DNA of 64,000 bases from Eunapius fragilis (GCA_963681505.1 OY811977.1:8147181-8211180), one strand, 5' to 3'; shown: positions 46,399 to 58,245, counted from the stretch's first letter. The notes: generated from the sequence alone by a model not told the origin. Program-made: numbers and translations.

Positions 46399-47231
46399 GT
46401 AGGCACTCTTCCAGCCAATTCTGAAGCTATTGGTGAAATTTCCATTCTTAAATGTGTTCCTATCCTTAGTAATGCATGGTCAAGAAGGAGGAGAAGAAGT
46501 AAGTGGAGGATAATTCTGGGACCGGGAACGAGAACGGGCAGTACCCTTTTGTTCTCTACAACCGCGTGGTTTTGTGACAAAAAAAAAACGACAAAACTAC
46601 TCACTATCACCTTCTCGTTCGATTACATGCAACAACTAGCTAAACGATCCGATCGTCAGGAGTCTCGTTATAAATGGGTCGCGTGTTTTAATGATTTCAT
46701 AGTCGGGTCAAATCCCATAGTTACAGTACCTGCTCGCAACAGCGGAAAAGTTACAGTTCTCAACAATGGAAAATAAGGCATATTCGTGGTGTTCATAGCA
46801 CAACCTTACTACTTTCATCTATCAATATCGATCGATCTGAGCCACCCTTCACCAAATGAATTTTCATTGATGAAAGCGGTAGGGGTGTGCTATATGTATC
46901 GAGAGTTACGTTAACTCTCATATAGGATTTGACCCCGATTATGAATGTCAAAAAACGCGACCCACTTCTAACAAGACTCCTGATGAGCGGATGGCTTATC
47001 TTCTTGTCGTCATCGTACAAGAAGGCAACAACAAGCAGTTTCGTGTTTGTTTGATGTCACAAAACCGCGTGGTTGTAGAGAACAAAACTATTTTCCAAGC
47101 TCGTACCCAGTCCCACGTATTTTTCTTCTTGTTGTTCTTGTTCTTATTCTTGACCACGCATAACTCGGGATAGGAACACTTTTAAGAAATGAAAATCACA
47201 CCAATGGCTTCAGAATTCGTTGGCATTGTCG
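46399..47231. mobile_element. Foldback element, family B, full copy
   Basis: Arms about 46399-46715 and 46915-47231 are inverted copies: CCAATTCTGAAGC versus GCTTCAGAATT, CCGCGTGGTTTTGTGAC versus GTCACAAAACCGCG, and AAATGGGTCGCGT versus ACGCGACCCA. The centre (46720-46900) holds a separate small inverted block (AATTTTCATTGATGAAAG) and a core shared with intron sequence at 13335-13485. One arm also occurs at 58680-59021. No gene. Confidence 0.85.
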
Positions 47232-47469
47232 CTTCTGTGGTCAAAACGTCTCGAGGCTACATGACATATATCGGTGGTTGTGTTAGCAAATCACGTATAG
47301 TTAAGCTTACTGCACTGACACGACTCGGATAGGTCCTTTATACGAAGTACTAGTAGTATGCATGATATAATCATACGTGTACGGTCTGGGCACTACACGT
47401 AGTGATAATTAACTGGGGCATGTATCCGGTTTTGCAAATTGGGCACTACATGTATTTAATATTGCGTAC

Positions 47470-47476
47470 TATAAAA
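47470..47476 (+). promoter_or_regulatory. TATAAAA box
   Basis: TATAAAA 50 bp before the ATG at 47526, the same spacing as at the CUB gene. Confidence 0.5.
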
Positions 47477-47525
47477 GCTTCGATCGTTGTTGGTTTGGTA
47501 ACTTAGTGAAGGTGTTTTTCTCAAA

Positions 47526-47729
47526 ATGCCTTCACGTCAGGAAAAGAAGAAAGCCAAACGACGAGCAAAGTACCTCGACGTATTAGATTCTGCCCAAGCG
47601 AGCTACAAAGCAGAGCCTGAAAAGAAACGGACCTCTCGAAGCGCAAGGTATCGAGCAGAGCCTGAAAAGAAACGGACCTCTCGATGCGCCAGGTATCGAG
47701 CGGAGCCTGAAAATGAAAGGGCTGCTTAA
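47526..47729 (+). CDS. Lysine/arginine-rich tandem-repeat ORF, 67 aa, truncated
   Basis: After MPSRQEKKKAKRRAKYLD comes a 14-residue unit repeated about three times (YRAEPEKKRTSRSA and variants; 42-bp DNA unit, 47600-47726). The ORF stops at 47729 although repeat-like sequence seems to go on. I recall such basic repeats at the start of multi-copy sponge ORFs that may belong to large transposons. No function can be assigned. Confidence 0.4.
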   Translation: MPSRQEKKKAKRRAKYLDVLDSAQASYKAEPEKKRTSRSARYRAEPEKKRTSRCARYRAEPENERAA

Positions 47730-47960
47730 AGACAACGATATTGACAGAGTCCCGAACATGCTCGCTTGGCGAAAAGAGTTAAGGTCACTCAAAGGTATGT
47801 CGTACTTGTGCTTGCACCAGTAGCTACCTACTCTTTCTAAGCTTGGTTTGCAATATGACATTGGTGGCTGAACATTACAGATCAATTACGGATCAATTAC
47901 GATCATCAACTACATCAAATATACGCATCGGAATAATGTGCATTTTAAAAAATGAAGGAA

Positions 47961-48254
47961 ACAAGTAAATAAAAACCTCAATGAGAAAGTTGGTGATATA
48001 TATGTATAGGATTTGAAGACAATGGTGGTGCAAAAAGCATGGAAACAAGGGTCTGTAATAGTAAGGGAAAATGTCATAGTCCTATATTTATAGCACACAA
48101 ACATAGTATATGCTACAAACGGGCCGCTAAATATAGGACTATGACATTTTCCGTTACTATTACAGACCCTTGTTTCCTTGCTTTTTGCACCACCATTGCC
48201 TTCAAATCCTATATCCCACCAACTTTCTCATTGAGAAGGTTTTTATTTACTTGT
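47961..48254. mobile_element. Foldback MITE, family H, copy 3
   Basis: Complete hairpin: ACAAGTAAATAAAAACC on the left and its complement on the right, with GAAAATGTCATAGTCCTATA and its complement near the loop (about 48105). A separate short segment at 48285-48345 (CTGTGACTTTTCCGCTGTT) matches the family B core. Confidence 0.85.
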
Positions 48255-48773
48255 ACCAACAGCTTTCCCAACTCCACCATGAATATGACTTAATTTCCGT
48301 TGTTGCGAGCTGTGACTTTTCCGCTGTTACGAGCCGGTACTGTATAAAGATTGTGGATTGGGACTTAGACGTGAATAACCCCTATAGGCATCACTGCTAC
48401 TAATAAACACTGCTAATGAAGGATAGTAGAAAGGGAGATTTGGTTTCTGAAGTATTTATATGCACATTAAATTCCACCTACCTCACACGTGTATGAGTAA
48501 GACACACCCTAATTTCTATTCATGAGTTGCTTGGTTTTGCAAGCAATAAAATTCCCACATACCTATATATTAAGCCCATATATGTATTTATTGCATGTAC
48601 AATCACTCTACAGGTGCATCTAAACTAGTGGGGTTAGGCCATATGAATGCACTCCTTGCTATACCACCTCATTAGAAATACAATCCGATTTACATAGTCA
48701 TGCAACACAGACATGTTAACCACGTAATTTATTAAATATCTAGACATATACAGGCCTTCGCAGATGTACTCAC

Positions 48774-49636
48774 CAGTGAAAGCCACTTTGCACACTATAA
48801 GGCAATTGGCATTAGGCTCATCTTCTGGTCGTATTGGCCATGCTGTTTTGATCCTACGTTGAGCATTTACAAACGTAACTGTCACGTGATCAAGGATATT
48901 GTTGATGCTGACTCTGAGCAATTGCGTGCATTGGGCTGGATAATATTCAAGCAATTTTTAGAGTTGTACAACGTCGTTAAGTAGCTCACTAACTGTACTG
49001 GAGTGTACTGATAGAAGAACTGAATATTTAATAGACCTGGTTGCATTGGTTTCCTCACGAACATATTTCCATTTGCATTCCATACGTCAATATTATTCCA
49101 GCATGGAAACTGTCTGAAAGCAGGACAAGACCCGCTGACCTTGACAACAGTAGATGGAGCTGCACGTGCGTCAAGGGAGTGAACTCCTTGGGCAATTCCA
49201 TTTACAATTTGTCCACAAAACATGTGGGTGAGAGACACTTGTGGTTGTGAATTGCTCCATACTTCTGGATCAACTGGACTTGTTCGTACACATGCAAAAT
49301 TTGCTGGATTAACCTACATGAAAACAATTATTCTCGATTATTATACTCATATACGACAAAATAGAACTACATGCATGTGCATATTATAAAACTATCAATA
49401 CATCTGGTTCACTCGTCGTTCGGAGGGATATACAGTAACATCAGACATCGATGGATCATCACCCCGTATATATTGTATTCTTTTACAAATTAAAGTAACA
49501 TCCTATGACAATGTCCGATATTTGCCCCCGCGCGCCTTCCGTCGCCCCTGTGTAAATAACCCACCTGAGCATCGGAGTTTTTGCTCTTGCCAATGATAAA
49601 TAATGCGCACACCACAAGACTATTCAGGAGTGCCAT
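48774..49636 (-). CDS. Small secreted protein resembling the EndoU-type nuclease family
   Basis: Exon 1 (49636-49565) encodes 24 residues, MALLNSLVVCALFIIGKSK.., a signal peptide, with a GTGGGT donor. Exon 2 (49313 to about 48774) reads VNPANFACVRTSP, VSLTHMFCGQIVNGIAQGVH, CWNNIDVWN, YTPVQLVSYLTTLY and, further on, DHVTVTFVNAQRRIKTAWP. The H.FCG.I..G.A.G.HS and final RIKTA.P patterns resemble bacterial EndoU-like domains found in some secreted eukaryotic proteins. The reading frame of exon 2 is not continuous (one apparent break, which could be an assembly error), so the gene may be broken. If active it would be an extracellular RNase; function is tentative. Later exons were not identified. 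Confidence 0.55.
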
Positions 49637-49707
49637 TTGTTTGCAGAGCCGGCTGAGTTCTCGGATGATTTCAAGTTTTGACGTATTCGGAATTGAGTGC
49701 CGTTTGC

Positions 49708-49714
49708 TTATATA
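49708..49714 (-). promoter_or_regulatory. TATA-like box of the EndoU-like gene
   Basis: TATATAA on the minus strand about 72 bp before ATG 49636. Confidence 0.5.
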
Positions 49715-49739
49715 GTAGGTTTATCACTTGTCCCTTTTC

Positions 49740-50410
49740 CTCCATGCATCCTATTTACACTGATATATTTACTTCCTCTTACTAAAGTCCACGACATTTT
49801 TATTTACTATGTCCTGCCATCTATGGTCCTACATTCACGGAGGAGGAATATGCACCTGCAAAGATGGGCATATACCATTCAACTCCATGAACTCATGACT
49901 GGACAATATGCATTAATGTCATTGAATGACTAAAATTTCACAATGCACAACACAAATCATACGCTTGAAATTGATTGAGTATCTCAGCAGAAACAATATA
50001 TTAGAGGATATTGAATAGACATGAGAGAAACAGACAACTGAGAAGTAAAACGCTTGAAATGCAGTGGGACATAGCAGAAGAAAGAGGGACGCAAGAAGTG
50101 CTAGGAACGCTGAGGGCAGTATAGCAGAAAAAAGGAGCGGGTAGCGCGGGAGGAGGTGATGCCCAAGTCACTGTATGTTGAAGATGGCTAAAAACCAAGC
50201 GTGAAGCTACATGTTCGCTCTGACAGAGATTGGGGACACCTGGCAACTTCTACTGAAAGAATCATGAAAGCGCAGGTATATGTATATTGACCATTGACAC
50301 ATATACTTCGGAGCGTCGAAATAAATGTAAGTGTTGATGTGCGAATTGTATCAAAAAATTGTATTACCTTTTCCTGCATCCTATTTACTACTATTTATTT
50401 CCTTCATCCA
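49740..50410. other. Gene-free stretch
   Basis: No supported gene. The CCATGCATCCTATTTACACTG at 49742-49762 resembles the CCTGCATCCTATTTACTAC at 50373-50391, hinting at a dispersed repeat. Confidence 0.4.
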
Positions 50411-50418
50411 CACAGGAG

Positions 50419-50514
<96 letters not shown>

Positions 50515-50575
50515 ACACACACACACACACGCAACACACACGCACACACACGCACACACTCACACACAAACACAT
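50419..50575. repeat. CA dinucleotide microsatellite
   Basis: Long (CA)n broken by TACACA and CGCAACA variants. Open frames through it on both strands are artefacts. Confidence 0.95.
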
Positions 50576-50594
50576 ACAATCCAAAATACGAACT

Positions 50595-50910
50595 AAGGCA
50601 TGATGAGCGGGATCGTGAAATCGGTAATGTACGTTGCAAACGACTAACTGTCCCGATTGATTGTTTGCTGCCAAGCAGTGATGCCGCGGTGCGCCCGCCA
50701 ACCGTCAAAAACGTCAAACTAGACGATATATACGGTTGGCTTGAACGCATCGCACAGACGGAAAAAACGAATAATTATATCAGCGTAACTGTCAGCCTAA
50801 TTGAGGTATTAACCGTGCATGGACCTCCAAAAAATTTGGCGGTCGGCAAGGAAATTTGTTTGATGGCTGGTGTGAATGGGCACAATGCAGTATTCATTTA
50901 CCTAAAGTGA
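50595..50910 (+). CDS. Coding-like ORF of about 105 aa, family unknown
   Basis: From about RHDERDREIGNVRCKR to the TGA after VFIYLK, one frame is open for 316 bp with GC-ending codons (GTC, CGC, CCG, GCG) unlike its AT-rich surroundings. Segments such as KNVKLDDIYGWLERIAQTE look globular. No ATG near the start is evident and the microsatellite precedes it, so it may be an exon or a remnant. I do not recognise the family. Confidence 0.4.
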
Positions 50911-51355
50911 CAATTCGATAACAAGATCGGTCTCCTGCCGCGGGTCATTTATCAGGAGCTACGGTAGTAGGTCCTATGTAGGATTGGCTCCGTAGGCGTG
51001 GTTTTCGATCGAGCGTTAGAAAGTTTTATTTAACATTACACTGTATAAAATAATCACTGAAATGTGGTGCACTTCCGCTATAGTTCATATGAACTACGGT
51101 GTTGATGTCACATGTACCATATTTGCAAACACATTTGCACCACATTTGATTACTAGTAAATACATTGTACATCCAGATGTGGCCGTTTGAAACCCTATGG
51201 AGTATCGGACCTACCTTGTAATGTCGGTACCCCGTATGAGAAATTCCCTTTATCATTATTTTCGTCTTCATTTTGATGTACAGTAGCGGTCACAAAAAGT
51301 ACACGTAACGTTAGCGTCGCACTCAATTAACGTTCACGTACAGTTTGCGTGGGAC

Positions 51356-51425
51356 TAGCGTAGCGTTTTGGGAACGTAGCGTTTGTGGAACGTAGCGTTT
51401 TTATGGAACATAGCGTTTTATAGAG
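51356..51425 (+). repeat. Short tandem repeat (GTAGCGTTT units)
   Basis: Four spaced copies of (C/G)GTAGCGTTT or a variant, each followed by a GGAAC-like spacer. Confidence 0.7.
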
Positions 51426-51458
51426 ACTGCGCCTAAATTAAAATTTTCTGCTGCTTGC

Positions 51459-51503
51459 ATTATCGCTGTAAACAGTATAATCACTACTGTTTACAGCGAT
51501 AAT
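51459..51503. repeat. Perfect hairpin with about 19-bp arms
   Basis: ATTATCGCTGTAAACAGT is inverted at 51485-51503 with a 7-base loop. Function unknown; possibly a small MITE core. Confidence 0.85.
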
Positions 51504-51720
51504 CGCTTACGTCATAGACGGTCTGGGTAAGAGACTAACCAAAGACTGGGAGTAAACCTAAATAGGATGCAGGGACAAGTAGTAAATATTTGTATACCTT
51601 CTGTTCTGTAAAAAAATGTGCACCCATCCCTTTCAAAACGGAGTTTTGTCTCATTGCATACATAATATACCCTTTTCATCGCGTGAGCAATGACATTCAT
51701 TGAGATTATAATTATTTATT

Positions 51721-51955
51721 GTCCACCATCTTGGTGCTTAGGACGGTATGGGCAAAGCAAAGATTTTGGTTATTACTGTACCGTTCACAGTAAGTGATTA
51801 TGAGTTTGGTTGTATTTTTTTTTTTACAGTGGACACTGACATCATTCCATGGTAAGAATACGAAAGTATTACGAGACCCAATACAGGCATAAATAATTAA
51901 AAACTGTAAATTGCCCATACCGTTCTATAGTAACTTGAGCACCAAGATGGCGGAC
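51721..51955. mobile_element. MITE with inverted ends (CCRCCATCTTGGTGCT)
   Basis: The left CCACCATCTTGGTGCTTA and the right complement of CCGCCATCTTGGTGCTCA are followed on each side by ACGGTATGGGCAA. The interior is AT-rich without an ORF. Confidence 0.75.
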
Positions 51956-52075
51956 AGCATTGAATTAACGCCAAATGAATTTCATTAAGTTAATTTTCAT
52001 GTGATTTTTGACTTCATTTGAAAGGGATCTATAGTACGTCATAACTGACGTTGACCAAGTAAACTTTGTTACCCG

Positions 52076-52120
52076 GTGGTGGTGTATGTACAGGTATTAA
52101 ATACCTGTACATACGCCACC
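52076..52120. repeat. Palindrome of about 20-bp arms
   Basis: GGTGGTGTATGTACAGGTAT is followed by ATACCTGTACATACGCCACC with TAA between. It lies just outside the hAT remnant. Confidence 0.8.
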
Positions 52121-52127
52121 AATGATT

Positions 52128-53130
52128 CAGGGCCGGCGGAACCGGGTGGGCTGGGTGGGCTATAGCCCTACCAGATTTGGCTGTCGACGCCATGTTATAA
52201 CTATTAATATATTGCGTAACAGTTCTTAAAATTATCGTTTATTGCGCAGCAGCTGGTACGTATTCAATGACTACATTCGAAGCAAAATTACTCGTAGTAT
52301 CAGACACCCCCCATCAATCCGCAGGTTTTAAATTCCCGCGAAGGGAGATAGGAAAACAGCACCATAGCTTCCAGCCGATCTGGTTTCGAAGTGGAAATGG
52401 TTACATTACAGCGAGTCGGATGACAAGGTATTCTGTCATACTTGCGTTATAATTAAGGCTGTCAGAGATTTCAAAATGAGTTCAAAAAATGCCGAGGAAG
52501 CCTTTCTGACTAGAGGGTACAATAACTGGAAGGCAGCTACTGATGCGTTTCGCAAACACGAATCAAGTGATTGCCATGCACAGTCGGTAGAGAAACTGTA
52601 TACTCTACCGTCCACTACAAAAGACATCGGCGAAACTCTCTCCACTCTTCATGCTCAAGAAAAGCTTCCGAATCGCCAGTGCTTGTTGAAGGTTTTTTCT
52701 GCCCTTCGTTTTTTGTCCAGGCAGTGTTTCACCTGCCAAAAAACATTTAATGGATCAAGTGTGCACTGTACTGAAACTCATTCTGATCATGCCTGCTACA
52801 AATGCTACCTGTGAGCGATCATTTAGTGCCCTGCGTAGGTTGAAAACATATCTTCGCTCATCTATGTGACTATGTCTCAACAGAGACTGAACCATCTTAT
52901 GCTGCTTCACGTTCACAAAGAACGTACAGATGCTTTGGATCTAGAAGAAGCAGCCAGGGAGTTCATAGTCAACTCAGAGCACAGGCAACGTATTTTCGGA
53001 GCGTTTTAATCATTTTTTTGCAGACCGAATGAACATGCATATTGAAAATTAATTGATTTATCCGTAGATATTAATAATCAGTAACGATGAAATTAATTAA
53101 CCTAATGAATGTTAATCAGCCCAACCAGTT
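52128..53130 (+). mobile_element. hAT transposon remnant (TTF/ZMYM-like type)
   Basis: The left end CAGGGCCGGCGG resembles the element at 32742. Two coding pieces remain: a TTF-type zinc segment (RGYNNWKDATDAF-like, with SSDCHAQSVEKLY and TTKDIGETLSTLH) at about 52476-52730, and the C-terminal dimerisation part (MPATNATCERSFSALRRLKT, then a stop) at 52790-52990. The middle of the transposase is absent. The right end is worn: AGCCCAACCAGTTTCC at 53117-53132 may be its remnant. Confidence 0.75.
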
Positions 53131-53754
53131 TCCACATGTGGTGTGGAATAAAATTCAATTGATTGCAAAAACAAAAGTGTGCAGGCCGGGGGAGGATGCA
53201 GTTACAAAGAGGGGAGGTTATGGAGACACAGCCCAGCCTATTTCGTGGTGTGAATATTTGTAGGACACTAATAATAGGTATGACCATCACACCAAGCCTG
53301 GAGTGACATCACCTGTAACGCAGTGTGATAGAGATGAAATTCATACAAGTAGGAGTCGAATCTAGAGTAGCTAGCTTGTACACCTTTAACCACCAGTAAT
53401 AATCCAGAATAACGTACTAACTTGGATACTTACACTACAGCAACCCGAGAAACTAAAAATGACTCCTTATATGCACCGACCTGTATGTTCTATTCGCTAG
53501 AATAAGGTTATTTTGAAACGGTACTTAATTTTAATACTTGGTGTAATTTCCCTCCTTAATAAATAATGTCATTCCTTGTTAGAAGGAGTAAGATTACCCA
53601 AATTTTAGCATTGTGTGAGAATCACACCAAGTACTCTTGGTGTGGACTTCCAGGGTGTGACAATAGATGACCTTCACACTTTCGCTCTTACAGTGTAAAT
53701 CACTCATTAATTCATAATTGTATGTACATAATTATGCTAACATTAGATAGCATG
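53131..53754. other. Gene-free stretch
   Basis: No gene. A short inverted TCACACCAAGTACT and ACTTGGTGTAATTTC block around 53537-53635 suggests a further small repeat. Confidence 0.4.
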
Positions 53755-54157
53755 GAACACCGGATTCAATTAAGATTATACCCATATGCATTCTATATAC
53801 AGTACTTGTGAAAAGTTGGAACAATTAAAGTTAAATTCAGCTGGTGATGTCATAATAACTGTGTTTGGCAATCAGTTGGCACTCGATCCCTTATGTTTGA
53901 TTCCTGCTCCTGGACAAGTGCCTGATGTCAGCGGGGGAGGAGATGGAGGGAGTGATGCAACAAGTAAGGTCCTTTATAAACAGTATTCATGTTACCTATA
54001 GCCCAACCTCAGCTGAGAAACTCCTATCACCCACCACCCCAAGACCCTCCACTCCATGTAATCCCTAAGCCCGACCAGCCCCTAATGAAGTGGAGAACCC
54101 CCCCCCCCCACCCCATTCCTTGCACACCCAGCCCCTGCTGAAATGGACAATCCTGTC

Positions 54158-54405
54158 CAGTGGCGGATACAGGTTGGGTGGGGGGGGGGGGAGTTCTGTG
54201 GTGTCCGGACCCCCCCCCCCCCCCCCCCCCCCCCAGATCTGATGATGAATAAATTAAGTATCAATACTATTAACGAAAGCAAACCCACGTGATATAGTGT
54301 ATCATCCAGTGCACAAGTACGGTACCCCCAAAAGCTTCCGCACCCTCCCCCTGTTGATTATTCATGCCGGACCCCCCCCTTCCTAAATTCCTGTGTCCAC
54401 CCCTG
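54158..54405. mobile_element. Family A TIR element inside the duplicate
   Basis: CAGTGGCGGATACAGG on the left and CCTGTGTCCACCCCTG on the right are inverted. G and C runs lie inside (25 C at 54210-54234). No target duplication was clear. Confidence 0.65.
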
Positions 54406-54409
54406 CAGT

Positions 54410-55535
54410 GTCCTCCCGCCACATAAGGATGATAAGAAACTCATCAAAAGGAATTGTGGATTCTGTGTGTGAGGTATATACCAGCTCCACAGCCAACATA
54501 TGTCACCTAAAGAAATGAAGGGAGACTGAGACAGCCTTTGATGCACAGGAAGATGAGAACACCCAAATCAAGTGGACATACACATGCAGGAAAACCAGAA
54601 GAAAAGTAGATGTGTTTACATGATGTAAAATGAATAAAGAAATTGGTAGTGACCATCATCAAACACAGAATGGGAGAAGTGTATCCAGAGGGATGCATAG
54701 GAATGGGGACCTGGTCCCACCATGATTGTCACACAAATTTCTAAGCCCAGGCACCGCACAAATTGCTGAGCACCTTATCCAGGTCTAACAAAAAGCCCCG
54801 AGCAACGCACCGGAAAAGTCACCAAGTCCCCTCAGGGTCGCCCACCAAATCAGAACCACAGAATCCCTGCCCTCATGTCCCTCCAGCTACCCCCACTTAT
54901 GAACTTTCCCTTCTTTCCACATCAATCCTGGGAACCTGGTGGCATTCCCTGTAGGAATTACTATCTCCCCCCCCCCCCACCCCCCATACACAAACACACA
55001 TATTGTATGACTTCTATAAGTGCAAGGTCTCACATTAAGAAACAGCTTATGGTAAAGGTTCCTATAAAAAGTTCCCCATAAAAGAGTTCACAGAAAATCG
55101 AACGAAATTTATATTAGTGATGCAAGTATTGTCCTTTCTCTCCTTGTTGTAGACAGTTTCACATTTAGTGTGGGGAGGTCAACTTTGTCCATGATAACCC
55201 TCTACACCCTTGAGATCTTTGGCAGTGTTGTGGATATAGAGGCTTCCTAAAATATACTTCCATTGAACTACGTTATAGGAGAAAGGACTGTATTGTATCC
55301 ATAACTATGCATAACTCTTGCGGTATCCAGTGGAGTCCAACATCATAGCATAGAAGTTTTTGATCACTGTAATACGTGCATTCTTGATATTGTTATCTGG
55401 AAAATAATTAGAGAATGCAAACTCTAAAACCATGCATGCAAGATAAGGCACAACACACACCACACTAAATTTTAGTAGCGTGGTTAAATGTTTGCTTTGT
55501 TTTTATTCTTACATAAATGTTTATGCCTCTTCAAT
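54410..55535. other. Unrecognised insertion within the duplicate
   Basis: This stretch has no counterpart in the parent intron. It contains a short C-rich run at 54967-54985. No gene or family recognised. Confidence 0.4.
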
Positions 55536-55914
55536 GATTCAAATACACAGCTTCCATTTAGCATATTTAGATTTAGAATTAACATTTTTTTGAGAATGAA
55601 GTACACAATATATGCAATTTTCTAGAACAAGAAAAACAATGCTTGTGACTAATTAAAATTTAATGAATCCCTCTTGCAGACCTATTTATCCACAAATGTA
55701 TTATTGGTACCTTTACCATAAGCTGATTTTTATACTGTAACCTTCCCGGAGACCTCCCACCCATATAAGTCAGACACCCTAAGGAAGACTAATATCAGCA
55801 TGCATGTGTATTTATGTATTGAGCAATATGCAGCAAAGTCCAACAGCTGGGCTATTCTAATATTGATGGCTGCTTAAAATAGTAATATACATACAAGCAT
55901 GTATATATGTTGGT

Positions 55915-57413
55915 GTTAACATGCATACAAGATATACTAACATACACAAACATCAGGGCAAACAAACAAGACATTAATCATTTCTGCCTGCTGAGCAGGA
56001 CAGATCAATGGCAGAGTCTAGTGGGGAGCACCTTGATGGTATGAAGATCTAGAGCCACGGAGACACATGACTGCAGAACGTAGCAACGAAAAGCTCAATT
56101 TGGCACGAAGACAAAAAGGGTTAGGCTGTATGGCTGATCGTGCATTTCTGCAATAAGTGATGCAAGCCTCTTATAGAAGGTTTTGGCAGCAGGACCTAAT
56201 CCATCAGAAGTAGAAAACACCAGTGGTTTTGAAACATCCAAGTTCTAGGCTTCACAAACTCTGGCTTCATAGGCACGTTTCTTGTCCATTTCTAAATGAT
56301 GATAGCATTGGGTCAATGATTCATTCACATAAGACTTGGCAAAAGGATTGAACACTTTGATATCAAGATAGCTCTTCTGTCTGTTACGACACCAAAAGTT
56401 CTCTGCAACAATGTCTACATGAGCATCATCCACATCATTTGCTGTCTTGCACTTGAGAAACTCACCAGATAAAGGTTGTAGACCAGGCTCGGTTCCAACA
56501 CTGTGGCAAACTTCAGTAAGCAATGTTGCATTGATGTCCAGTAACTCATTGTGCCGAATTGATGGATAACCACCCCAGGGAAAGTTTAAGGCATGTTCAA
56601 TAGAAAATGACTTGCCACAAACACAGGTCAAAGGAAGCAGGTTAGCCTGCCAATCATTGTGCAAACAAAGAGCATCTCTAAATGTAAGGCAAAGCCATGT
56701 TCTTGAATAGGTAGCATAGAAAGCCATGCATGTGGAGGCACCAGTTTCACTGGCAACTTCCATTGATCGCTGAAGAGAAGCTGGTAACTTAGTGAACAGC
56801 TTGTTACAAAGGACAAACAGTTTTACCTCATGACGTATCTCACGTCTAGCAGTGGATTGAGCTTCTACGACTTCAAATGGCAAAGATGTTGATTGTTGGT
56901 TAATGAGGTCAACCAGGGGCCTGGTGAGTCTGATTGAATTGTCGAAAATACGCTGAGATTGATCAACCAACTTAATGATTCTAAGATCACCAAGTCAAGT
57001 AGGAAGGGCTAACAAATATCTGAGTTGGCAGTTGAATGTGTTTTGACCAGTGAGACGAGGAATTAAGAAATGACTTGCTGATTGCATGTTCCAAAGGTTG
57101 AATAGTGCTTGAATAATGGGTATTGTTTTGGAAAGGTACTACCATCTACTTGATAGACCATGAGTAAAGGCAGCATAAGCTGAGTGTGGTTGGGTTAATG
57201 ATATCTCGGATAGAAGCTCAATCTCAGTGATCCATTCAAAAACGTTTTCACTGACTTAGAAATTCACAAACGATTCAGACCCATTGCAGCACCAAGGTAA
57301 CGTTTCCCCTCGCTGGAGATTGGGATACCATAACCTTGAAATATCGTGTGTGCCTCAGAAAGTTTGGCATCTTTTACTATTAGCCACGACTTGGAAGCGC
57401 TAGGGAAATCAAT
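55915..57413 (-). mobile_element. Reverse-transcriptase-class retroelement, 3' part, inserted in the duplicate
   Basis: A 241-residue frame on the minus strand (56970-56245) carries the C-terminal domain of the same broad class as 35100-35970: TCVCGKSFSIEHALNFPWGG, YPSIRHNELLDINATLLTEV, DAHVDIVAENFWCRNRQ, LDIKVFNPFAKSY, CYHHLEMDKKRAYEARV. Degraded sequence on both sides (PLVFSTSDGLGPAAKTFYKRL downstream) extends it. The parent sequence on each side (55915 and 57413) is contiguous in the intact gene, so the insertion site is clear. The element is broken. Confidence 0.8.
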
Positions 57414-57544
57414 GTTTCTTGGTCATCAATCTGAGAGAGCAAACTCAAGAGATGTCCCCTCACACACTGGGTCCTTATTAGGCATAGCAAACATCACACC
57501 AGTAGTTGCTTAAATATTCGCTTCCTGTTTTTATTCTTATGTAT

Positions 57545-58245
57545 ATGTTATTTCCCTTTTTGTATATGTATATGTTTATTTTATGTATATGTTTTATGTA
57601 TATGTTTATTTCCCTTTTTTTCCAAAGCCGTTCGAAAAAGTGCGTGTTGTTATACTTACTGCGGCTTTTAAAATGCCATATTCTGGCTTTGCACCAACGT
57701 CGGGGTGTTGATTTTATTTCTAAGCAGATATAATGTAAGCGACCCGTTTCTTGGTTGCCTAGCTCTAGACGCAAGTTTTTGTTCATGATTTCGTATACTT
57801 GTTAGTATACCAAACAATCCCATATAGAAGCTTGCTAACGCATGTTCGATAATACCCATCCTTCCAGTATGCCTCACCCACCAATTATGCCTCATGCACC
57901 CTAGCTCGATGCGTAACTTTTTCACTGAATTATGAGACCATTAATATCAGTTAAACAGCTAACTGTTCCTCTAGCTGATTGGCCGAAGTGTATATGGTTT
58001 ATCACTGACAAGTGTCTGTAACATCTTTCTTTCCAATGAAGAATCGAGCCGGAGTACAACAATTTGGCGCAAAGCAAATAGCTGTTGGGTGTAGCTCGCA
58101 CGTAGCAAAGAAGCATGGGGAGACCAAGCACTCTATGTCGCAGACGACTGTGTCTGTATAAGGGAAATTCATGCGCATTAATTTGTGAAGATGACAATTA
58201 ATTAATTCATGGAACTGTATAGTTTACTGATACTCGTAAATACAG
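57545..58245. other. Gene-free stretch
   Basis: No gene supported. A tandem TGTATATGTTTATTT segment at 57570-57612 is a simple repeat. Confidence 0.4.

Larger units (their letters stand above)
53755..57540 (+). pseudogene. Decayed partial copy of the Mind-bomb-kinase gene (REP exon plus following intron)
   Basis: 53755-53980 is a copy of 7205-7460: the exon-3-like segment 53813-53963 still reads GTAATAACC-type REP sequence with LDPLCLIPAPGQVPDV, acceptor and GTAAGG donor. Its second complete codon after the acceptor pair gives TAC TTG TGA, a stop. The GGA array is shorter by 36 nt. Flanking intron sequence is also copied: 55540-55900 matches 7610-8000 and 57415-57540 matches 8025-8160. Elements split the copy (54158-54405 and 55915-57413). 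It is a non-functional segmental duplicate lying about 46 kb away. Confidence 0.8.

Noticed and set aside
50294-50603. Several long ORFs on both strands across the CA microsatellite
   Set aside because: Any CA/GT array is open in several frames; the products are only alternating His-Thr or Cys-Val.
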